Origin: Methylocaldum sp. 14B
GTDB taxonomy: Bacteria; Pseudomonadota; Gammaproteobacteria; Methylococcales; Methylococcaceae
Direction: 5' to 3'
Length of the DNA stretch: 64,000 nucleotides
NCBI RefSeq assembly: GCF_002005105.1
Contig: NZ_MSCV01000010.1
Location: 62,001 to 126,000 of the forward strand
Made by a program: the position numbers and the translations under genes. Below, piece after piece: positions 53,787-60,531 of the stretch. The notes beneath the pieces are model-generated. The model was not told where the DNA came from. It ran no database searches and was given only the letters and a program-made list of their open reading frames with translations. Numbering within the stretch: position 1 is the first letter of the stretch; every line of letters begins with the position of its first letter.

Positions 53787-54313
53787 TGAGAGGACTCGCC
53801 ACCATCGTCTTCGCGCTCACGCTGGCCGGCTGCTCGACCACCAAGTATGCATGCAAGGGCATGCCGGAGGATCCCACCTGTCTGTCGGCCGTGGACGCTT
53901 ACAAGGCCACGGATAAAGCCAGCACCACGATCCGTCCGACGGACGCCACGGCCCCGACATCCGCATCCACGACGCCCGTAGCCACCGCGATTCGGCCGGC
54001 CGATCCGGTACCGGCGCCCAAAATCGACGATCCCACGCCGATCCGGACGCCCGCCAAGGTGATGCGCGTGTGGGTGGCGCCCTGGGAAGACGCCGACGGC
54101 GATCTCAATGTCTCGGGTTTCGTGTTCACCGAACTCGAGCCGCGTCGCTGGATGATCGGCCGGCCCTTACCGACGATGAGTCCCTCGATCTCGCCGCTCC
54201 AGGTCCTGCACCGGACCAAGGAGCATGGTCGGACACCGGCGCTCCCTGCGGAAAAAGACCAGGAGACGCCGATGGCCCCGTTATACGGCGAGCCCGAAGA
54301 GGCGGATCACTGA
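53783..54313 (+). CDS. traV: Conjugal transfer lipoprotein TraV
   Basis: 176 residues with a lipobox (LTLAGC) and the TraV motif YACKGMPEDPTCLSAVDAY with paired cysteines. The middle is Thr/Pro/Ala-rich, and the C terminus reads MRVWVAPWEDADGDLNVSGF. It anchors the core complex in the outer membrane. The ATG overlaps the dsbC stop. Confidence 0.92.
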   Translation: MMRGLATIVFALTLAGCSTTKYACKGMPEDPTCLSAVDAYKATDKASTTIRPTDATAPTSASTTPVATAIRPADPVPAPKIDDPTPIRTPAKVMRVWVAPWEDADGDLNVSGFVFTELEPRRWMIGRPLPTMSPSISPLQVLHRTKEHGRTPALPAEKDQETPMAPLYGEPEEADH

Positions 54314-54438
54314 TTTCACCGGCTGCGTGTTCGCGCAGACCGAGTCCTGGGCGGGCGACCGCCTCAGCATCACCGGAAGTCCACCCCTTCCGAGGCCCGG
54401 CGGGCAACCGCCTTCTACCTGGAAAAGTGAGATGAAAA

Positions 54439-54756
54439 ATGCCAAATACCATGCCCAATGGCCGCGGCCTGCTGGTCGCCGCGCTCGCCGCTCTCGCCAT
54501 GCTGCTGATGCTGGTCGCCACGAACTCCTTCGCGGGGACCGGCGGTTCGACCGAATTCGGGTCCATCTACACCATGCTGACCGGCTGGTTGCAGGGCACG
54601 CTCGGCCGCATCCTGGCCATCACCTTCGTCGCCGTCGGCCTGGTCGGCGGCGTGGTGCGCGGCAGCATCATGGGGTTCGTGCTGGGGATTGCCGCCGGTC
54701 TCGGTCTCTACACCGCGCCGACCGTGATCGACGCCATCGTGACCGCGGTCATTTGA
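54439..54756 (+). CDS. traA: Pilin TraA
   Basis: 105 residues with a long cleavable leader (residues 1-33, ending SFAG) and two hydrophobic segments (LGRILAITFVAVGLVGGVV and IMGFVLGIAAGLGLYTAPTV) that form the hairpin of F-type pilin. The 125 bases before it hold no gene. Confidence 0.85.
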   Translation: MPNTMPNGRGLLVAALAALAMLLMLVATNSFAGTGGSTEFGSIYTMLTGWLQGTLGRILAITFVAVGLVGGVVRGSIMGFVLGIAAGLGLYTAPTVIDAIVTAVI

Positions 54757-54835
54757 TCGGCGAGAACCGGAGGCTTGGCCCTCCGAGAAACGGCGGGAAA
54801 CCGTCGACCCTTTATTGATCGTGAGGCGAACCGCC

Positions 54836-55036
54836 ATGTCCACCGTACTCGTCATCGGTCTTCAGGGCGAACCCCTGAACCCGTGTCACCCGGCCCGTGC
54901 CCGCCAACTCGTCCGCAGGCAGCGTGCGGAGGTCGTGTCCACGCGCCCCTATGCCATTCGTCTGGTGTCCCGGGAATCTCACGCCTGCGCGACCGCTCGG
55001 CCAAACCACCGCATCCGGCTCTTCGATGAAGCCTGA
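54836..55036 (+). CDS. Stand-alone PLMP/RRXRR-like domain peptide (IscB N-terminal type)
   Basis: 66 residues: MSTVLVIGLQGEPLNPCHPA, then RARQLVRRQRAEVVSTRPYA, then IRLVSRES. This is the RRXRR domain, known as the PLMP domain at the N terminus of IscB and IsrB nucleases and of some HNH proteins. Nothing of the RuvC or HNH parts follows: the frame stops inside the beginning of traC. GAGGCG precedes the ATG. The 11-base overlap with traC implies the peptide is translated as part of the transfer operon. It could be a remnant of an IscB insertion or a small functional domain. Confidence 0.6.
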   Translation: MSTVLVIGLQGEPLNPCHPARARQLVRRQRAEVVSTRPYAIRLVSRESHACATARPNHRIRLFDEA

Positions 55037-57425
55037 ACCGTGCCCCCGGGCGAGCCGGCTGTTTTCGGTGCTGGCCTACGACCGCGAGGACGGGCTGTTT
55101 CTGATGGAGGACCGGAGCCTCGGCTTCGGATTCCTCTGCCAGCCCCTGTCCGGCGCCGATCCCGCCGTGGCCGATCGCGTCAACGTGCTGCTGAACCAGG
55201 AATGGCCGGTCGACACGCTGTTGCAGGTGAGCCTGTGGACCTCGCCCGACATCGACCCCACCCTGGCGTTGATGCAGACTCGTCGGATCGATCAGCAGCA
55301 GCCGTTCTACCAGGACATGGTGCGGGCCGGCGTCGAGTTTCTCCGCCGGGGCACTCAGGCGCCTCTGGAAAGCACGGCCGGTACCCGCATCCGCCGCACG
55401 CACGTCATCATCTCCGTGAAGCTGCCGATGGTGGGATTCAAACCCGCCGAAAAGGACCTGCAGCGCGCCGCCGAATTGCGCCTGTCGACCTTGCAATCGT
55501 TGAGCACGATCGGCCTTCGGCCCGAGACGCTGAGCTCGGATCACTACGTCCGCCTCCTGACCACGATGCTCAACTGGAGCCCGGATGCCGGCTGGCACGA
55601 CCAGGTGGTGCCCGAGTGCGATCCGACCCAGCTTATCCGCGATCAGTTGTTCGACTACGACAACGACCTCAGAACCGATGCCCGGGGCCTCTGGCTGGGA
55701 GAAAAGCGGGTCAAAACGCTCTCCGTAAAGCGCTATCCGGACCGCGTCTATTTCGGCTCGGCCATGAGCTATCTCGGCGATGTGATGTCCGGTACCCGCG
55801 GGATCCGCCAGAACGCGCTCCTGACGCTCACGATTCACTATCCGGATTCCGAGGCGACGAGGGCCTCCCTGGATACCAAGCGCCAGTGGGTCACCCATCA
55901 GGCCTACGGGCCGATCCTCAAGTTCCTTCCCCAACTGGGCCTCCGCAAGCAGAATTTCGACGCCTTGTTCGAGGCCTTCCTGGACGGCGATCGCCCGGTG
56001 AAGGCCTATTTCGGCGCGGTGCTGTTCTGCGACCCGGACGAGGAGGCCCAGGCGGTGTCCAACGCCCGCGTGTACTTCCGGGAGCTGGGCTTCCAATTAT
56101 TGGAAGACCGGTTCTTCTGCCTGCCGTTCTTCCTCAATTGCCTGCCCTTAGGGGCCGATCGCCTGGCGATCCGGGACAGCAACCGGTACCGCACCCTGGG
56201 GACGCGCCATGTCATTCCCCTATTGCCGCTGTTCGCCGACTGGCCGGGCACGGGCACGCCGACCCTGAACTTCGTCTCCCGCAACGGCCAGCTGGTCAAC
56301 GTGTCCCTGTTCGATTCCGGCTCGAACTACAACTGCTGTATCGCCGCGCAATCGGGTTCCGGCAAGTCCTTCCTGACCAACGAGATCATCGTCAACTATC
56401 TCACCGAGGGCGCGCGCATCTGGGTCATCGACGTGGGGCGCTCCTACCAGAACCTCGCGGAAACCCTGGACGGCGAGTTCATGGCATTCAGCGCCGAAAA
56501 GCAGATCTGTCTGAATCCCTTCGAACTGATCCGCAGCTGGGAGGAGGAAGCCGACGTGGTGGCGGGACTGGTGACTGCCATGGCCGCGCCCACCGAAAAA
56601 CTGTCCGACTATCAGACCGCCGGGCTCAAGCGGGTCCTGAAAGCCGTCTGGGATGCCAAGGGTCAATCCATGACCGTGGACGACATCGCCGCAGGCCTGT
56701 GCGCGGAAACCGACCGCCGCCTGGTCGATGTCGGGGAACAGCTCTTTCCGTTCACGACCCGGGGCGAATACGGCCGCTTCTTCAACGGCCGGAACAACAT
56801 CCGTTTCGCCGGTGATTTCACCGTGCTGGAACTGGAAGAGCTGAAAGGCCGCAAGCATTTGCAACAGGTCGTCCTGCTCCAGCTCATCTACCAGATCCAG
56901 CAGGAAATGTATCTGGGCGAACGCGACCGGCCCAAGATCGTCATCATCGACGAGTCCTGGGATCTCCTCAGCCTGGGCGATGCGGCCACCTTCATGGAGC
57001 ACGGCTACCGCCGGTTCCGCAAATACGGCGGGGCCGCGGTCACCATCACCCAGTCCGTCAACGACCTGTACCGGTCCCCCACGGGACGGGCCATCGTCGA
57101 GAACTCGGCCAACATGTATCTGCTGGGTCAGAAGGCGGAAGCGATTGAGGGCATGAAAGCCGACCGACGCTTGCCGCTTTCCGACGGCGGTTACGCACTG
57201 CTCAAGACCGTGCACACCATTCCCGGCGTCTACTCGGAGATCTTCTTCATCACCGAGCGCGGCACCGGCATCGGGCGTCTGATCGTCGACCCGTTCAAAC
57301 GCCTCCTGTTCTCGACGCGCGCGGACGACGTCAACGCCCTCAAGCAACTGCGCCGCCAGGGGTTGAGCCTTCAGGAGGCCATTCATCGGCTCCTAACAGA
57401 AAAGGAGAAATCCCGTGCCGTCTAA
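55026..57425 (+). CDS. traC: Conjugal transfer ATPase TraC (VirB4-like)
   Basis: 799 residues. The N-terminal TraC domain (RASRLFSVLAYDREDGLFLM) is followed by an ATPase with Walker A in IAAQSGSGKSFLTNEIIVNY and Walker B in KIVIIDESWDLLSL. It powers pilus assembly from the cytoplasmic side of the inner membrane. The ATG at 55026 overlaps the PLMP gene, and the stop overlaps the trbI start by 11 bases. Confidence 0.93.
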   Translation: MKPEPCPRASRLFSVLAYDREDGLFLMEDRSLGFGFLCQPLSGADPAVADRVNVLLNQEWPVDTLLQVSLWTSPDIDPTLALMQTRRIDQQQPFYQDMVRAGVEFLRRGTQAPLESTAGTRIRRTHVIISVKLPMVGFKPAEKDLQRAAELRLSTLQSLSTIGLRPETLSSDHYVRLLTTMLNWSPDAGWHDQVVPECDPTQLIRDQLFDYDNDLRTDARGLWLGEKRVKTLSVKRYPDRVYFGSAMSYLGDVMSGTRGIRQNALLTLTIHYPDSEATRASLDTKRQWVTHQAYGPILKFLPQLGLRKQNFDALFEAFLDGDRPVKAYFGAVLFCDPDEEAQAVSNARVYFRELGFQLLEDRFFCLPFFLNCLPLGADRLAIRDSNRYRTLGTRHVIPLLPLFADWPGTGTPTLNFVSRNGQLVNVSLFDSGSNYNCCIAAQSGSGKSFLTNEIIVNYLTEGARIWVIDVGRSYQNLAETLDGEFMAFSAEKQICLNPFELIRSWEEEADVVAGLVTAMAAPTEKLSDYQTAGLKRVLKAVWDAKGQSMTVDDIAAGLCAETDRRLVDVGEQLFPFTTRGEYGRFFNGRNNIRFAGDFTVLELEELKGRKHLQQVVLLQLIYQIQQEMYLGERDRPKIVIIDESWDLLSLGDAATFMEHGYRRFRKYGGAAVTITQSVNDLYRSPTGRAIVENSANMYLLGQKAEAIEGMKADRRLPLSDGGYALLKTVHTIPGVYSEIFFITERGTGIGRLIVDPFKRLLFSTRADDVNALKQLRRQGLSLQEAIHRLLTEKEKSRAV

Positions 57426-57729
57426 CGCCGCCTGGCTGATTGCCGTCCTGTTGTCATCCCTTTTGGGATCGCTCGGAGGCTACCTCGCCACGAGCCGGAT
57501 GCTCGAAGAATCCCTTCAAAAGCTCGGCCTGACGACGCCGGTGTTCGTCCTGGACCGGGCCCGCTGGGTCAAGGCGATTCCGCCCGAGGCCACCCCCGAA
57601 GTCATCGCCAAGGCCATGGACGCGTGGCGGCACAAAGCCGATCAGCTCGCCCGAGCCGGCTATCTCGTCCTCGATTCCGGCATGGTGGTCGCGGCTCCGG
57701 AGGATGTCTATGTCCGCACGGAAAGATAA
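57415..57729 (+). CDS. trbI: TrbI-like F-type transfer protein
   Basis: 104 residues with one N-terminal membrane helix (AAWLIAVLLSSLLGSLGGYL) and the pattern PVFVLDRARWVKAIPPEATP, then a helical part. TrbI_Ftype proteins with this plan lie between traC and the signal peptidase-like gene in F/SXT systems and influence pilus retraction. AAGGAG precedes the ATG. Confidence 0.8.
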   Translation: MPSNAAWLIAVLLSSLLGSLGGYLATSRMLEESLQKLGLTTPVFVLDRARWVKAIPPEATPEVIAKAMDAWRHKADQLARAGYLVLDSGMVVAAPEDVYVRTER

Positions 57730-58246
57730 GCCTCCTGCAACCGTCCGGGAGCGTGCGATGTTCCTGCTCAAGGCGGTTCCGGTTCTGGCGGTCGTTCTCG
57801 GCGTGGGCGCCTATCTGGGCGACCGATTTCATGTCGGCATCGACGACCAGAAGGAGCTGTGCCTGCCGGGCGACCATCGTTGGTTCGTCATCGACCGTCA
57901 CGAGCAAAGCATTTGGCGTGGGGATCTGGTGGCATTTACGGCCGACGCGCGGATGAGCCCTTGGTTCCCGGTTGGACGGGTGATCGTGAAGATCGCGACC
58001 GGCGTCACCGGCGACCGGGTTGAGGTCGACGAGCACCGTACGGCGATCAACGGCAAAACCGTTTCCGAGGGGCTGGCGCTCAGCGAAAAGCTCGGCAAGA
58101 CCCCGGTCGATTTCACCCGGCAAGAGAACGTTCCGGGCGGCGCACTGTGGGTGACCGGCACGCATCCGAACAGCTTCGACTCGCGCTACTGGGGCTTCGT
58201 TTACGAACGGCAGATCATCGGGAGGGCGTATGCGCTGCCGTTCTGA
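57710..58246 (+). CDS. trhF: TrhF/TraF-type S26 signal-peptidase-like transfer protein
   Basis: 178 residues with one N-terminal membrane helix (residues 15-33) and an S26-like fold: WRGDLVAFTADARMSPWFPV, then VKIATGVTGDRVEVDEHRTA, then NSFDSRYWGFVYERQIIGRA. The Ser nucleophile expected before the first box is not evident (the box reads ELCLPGDHRW). The start at 57710 is preferred over 57704 because GGAGG is then at proper spacing. Confidence 0.8.
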   Translation: MSARKDKPPATVRERAMFLLKAVPVLAVVLGVGAYLGDRFHVGIDDQKELCLPGDHRWFVIDRHEQSIWRGDLVAFTADARMSPWFPVGRVIVKIATGVTGDRVEVDEHRTAINGKTVSEGLALSEKLGKTPVDFTRQENVPGGALWVTGTHPNSFDSRYWGFVYERQIIGRAYALPF

Positions 58247-59501
58247 CCGTTCCCTTCGGCTCCTGGCCGTGGTCCTGTTGAGTCTTGGCCGGGGTATCCC
58301 CGTCCAGGCGGAAGAAGACTGGCTGGCGCGGTCCCGAGCGATTCTGAACGCGGTGGAGCATCAGGCCCGCCCCGTATGGCTGGACGGGAATCCTGCGACC
58401 ACCGACGCCCGCCGGCAAGCCATGGAGACGCTGCAAGCCGCGCCAAAGCTTCAGCCCACCGAGAGGACGCCCAACGGCCAGGCAGACGCCGGCCGGAAAA
58501 TCTTCGTCATCTATGCCTCCACCTCGCTGGGCGAAGCGGGGTTGCTGGACATTCTGGAGGAAGCGGCCGGACGGGACGATGTGCTGGTCGTGTTCCGGGG
58601 CATGAAGCCGGGCCAGAAAGTGCAGGCTTTCATCCGTGAACTGCATGTTCTGGCCAAACGTTTCGAGGAATACAAGCAGCCCCACATCGTCATCGACCCG
58701 AATCGCTTTCGCGCCGCCGGCGTGACGGTGGCGCCGACCCTGACCCTGGAGGAAAACGGCCGGGTGCTGGCCAAGGTCCAAGGCGTGATCGGCACGGCCT
58801 GGTTGCAGTCCAGAATGGAAGGGGCGTCCCGGCGCTCCCGGGACGCCCGTTTGCGATTGGAAGGGTCATCCTGGCGCTCCCGGGACGACCGTTTGCGATT
58901 GAACAATCCAAAAAACGGCAGGGCGAAAACACGCGATCTCGGGACCCACGGCCCCACCCGCGAAATCGTCGAAGTGGATCTCATCGAGGAGATGCAGCGC
59001 CGGGTGGCACAAATCGACTGGGCCGCCAGGAAGCGCGAAGCCCTTGCGCGCTTCTGGGAGCGCACGACCTTCCACGAACTCCCCGAGGCCACCGAAGACC
59101 GACTACGCCAGATCGACCTGACCGTGACGGCACCACGGGACGTTACCGCACCCGACGGCACGTTGATCGTTCGCGCCGGACAGCGCGTCAACCCCTTGGA
59201 CCAGCTGCCGTTCACCCAGCGTCTGGTCATCTTCGACGCCACCCGCCCGGCCCAGGTCGAACTGGCCAAGCGCTTGAGTACCGAAGCCGGCCACGGCCGC
59301 GTCACTTACATCGCCACGCGCCTGGACAGGGCCGCCGGCTGGGAGAGCCTCGAAAAAATCGAAACGAACCTCGGCGCACCGGTGTACCTGTTGACCCCGG
59401 ATCTCAGGGATCGCTTTCGGCTCGAACGTGTACCGGCGCTCGTGGAAGCGAAGAACCAGCGGTTCGTGATCCGCGAGTTCAAAGTGGGAGGAGGGTCGTG
59501 A
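58230..59501 (+). CDS. traW: TrbC-TraW fusion protein
   Basis: 423 residues with a signal peptide. Residues 75-200 form a TrbC_Ftype domain (KIFVIYASTSLGEAGLLDIL, HIVIDPNRFRAAGVTVAPTL). Residues 245-420 are TraW (FWERTTFHELPEATEDRLRQ, RVNPLDQLPFTQRLVIFDAT). TrbC and TraW help assemble the pilus in the periplasm and occur fused in SXT/IncC-type systems. The linker contains two copies of a 14-residue unit (ASRRSRDARLRLEG and its variant) from an in-frame DNA repeat at 58818-58901. Start overlaps trhF by 17 bases. Confidence 0.9.
   Translation: MRCRSDRSLRLLAVVLLSLGRGIPVQAEEDWLARSRAILNAVEHQARPVWLDGNPATTDARRQAMETLQAAPKLQPTERTPNGQADAGRKIFVIYASTSLGEAGLLDILEEAAGRDDVLVVFRGMKPGQKVQAFIRELHVLAKRFEEYKQPHIVIDPNRFRAAGVTVAPTLTLEENGRVLAKVQGVIGTAWLQSRMEGASRRSRDARLRLEGSSWRSRDDRLRLNNPKNGRAKTRDLGTHGPTREIVEVDLIEEMQRRVAQIDWAARKREALARFWERTTFHELPEATEDRLRQIDLTVTAPRDVTAPDGTLIVRAGQRVNPLDQLPFTQRLVIFDATRPAQVELAKRLSTEAGHGRVTYIATRLDRAAGWESLEKIETNLGAPVYLLTPDLRDRFRLERVPALVEAKNQRFVIREFKVGGGS
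58818..58901 (+). repeat. Two tandem 42-bp palindromic units inside traW
   Basis: Units at 58818-58859 and 58860-58901 differ at few positions. Each holds a hairpin: GGGCGTCCC with GGGACGCCC in the first unit, and GTCATCC with GGGACGAC, weaker, in the second. The length is a multiple of three, so the frame is kept. They lie in the linker between the TrbC and TraW domains. Confidence 0.75.
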
Positions 59502-60529
59502 GGAAAGCAAGCCCGTGGGCCGCCCTATTGGCGTCTCTGCTGATTCTAGCGGCCGGAACTGTCGAGGCGGACACCAAGAAGCTCGACCCGCTCTGCCCGG
59601 ATGCGGAAGTCTGGTCCGGCAAGCTCATTACCGACATCTGCTGGGGCTGCCTCTTTCCGATCCGCATCGCCGGCGGGAAGATGGGCTCCGGCAGCGTTCC
59701 CTCCGGCGCCACCGACAAGGTGTTTTGTTCGTGCGATACCGCCGGCGGCATTCCCGAGATCGGCATGACCCTGGGAATGTGGTCGCCCGCCCGCATGATC
59801 GAGCTGGTCACCACACCCTGGTGTTCGCCCGCCTTGGGCGGCATGAAAATGGGATCGTCCCTCTTGCGCCTGCGCGGTACGGTCGGCCAGGCCGAGTACG
59901 ACAACGGCGAGATCGCCTTCTTCAATTACCACTATTTCGCCTATCCGCTCTACATCATGCTCGACCTGTTCTGGGAGGACCGTTGCAATTCGGACGGCTT
60001 CAAGGACTTCGATTTGATGTACCTGTCCGAGCTGGACCCCACCTGGAACAACGACGAGCTGGCCTTCTTCACCAATCCCGAAGTCGCCCTGTTCGCCAAT
60101 CCCGTCGCCATCGCCGCCTGCCTGGCCGACGCCGCCGCGGCGACCGCCGGCACTCCGATCGACGCCATGTTCTGGTGCGCCGGCACCTGGGGCTCGATGT
60201 ACCCGTTCGCCGGGATGGCCAACCCGACCGAGGGGGTGGATCCCCGCTTGACCAGTCTGTTCGCGGCACGCGCCACCGCGGCCCTGCACCGTCGCGGTCT
60301 GGCCCACAAGACCGTCGGGAACGACGCCCTGTGCGGCGGCAACATCGATCCCTTCATCCCCAAGTCGCAATACGCCATGACCATGTTCTATCCGGTGGCG
60401 GACACCGACCGCAAACACGCCATCGGCGAGAGCACCTTCCGCTGGGGCATGGCCCACACCTATCCGGGCCCCGGCGAAAGCCACGTCTATCTCCTGTGGC
60501 GGTGGGCGGACTGCTGCGCGGGGTTCTGA
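59498..60529 (+). CDS. traU: Conjugal transfer protein TraU
   Basis: 343 residues with a signal peptide and many cysteines. ITDICWGCLFPIRIAGGKMG, then DKVFCSCDTAGGIPEIGMTL, then WSPARMIELVTTPWCSPALG are TraU hallmarks. It acts in the periplasm in DNA transfer rather than pilus growth. GTG start by overlap with traW (GTGA), with GAGG upstream. Confidence 0.95.
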   Translation: MRKASPWAALLASLLILAAGTVEADTKKLDPLCPDAEVWSGKLITDICWGCLFPIRIAGGKMGSGSVPSGATDKVFCSCDTAGGIPEIGMTLGMWSPARMIELVTTPWCSPALGGMKMGSSLLRLRGTVGQAEYDNGEIAFFNYHYFAYPLYIMLDLFWEDRCNSDGFKDFDLMYLSELDPTWNNDELAFFTNPEVALFANPVAIAACLADAAAATAGTPIDAMFWCAGTWGSMYPFAGMANPTEGVDPRLTSLFAARATAALHRRGLAHKTVGNDALCGGNIDPFIPKSQYAMTMFYPVADTDRKHAIGESTFRWGMAHTYPGPGESHVYLLWRWADCCAGF

Positions 60530-60531
60530 GG

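Noticed and set aside
54836-55036. A complete IscB or other OMEGA nuclease locus
   Set aside because: Only the first domain is present; RuvC, HNH and a downstream nuclease frame are absent and traC follows at once.
59515-60531. Extension of the traN frame upstream through traU
   Set aside because: The residues are Arg/Pro/His-rich out-of-frame translation; traN begins properly at 60532 with a hydrophobic N terminus.
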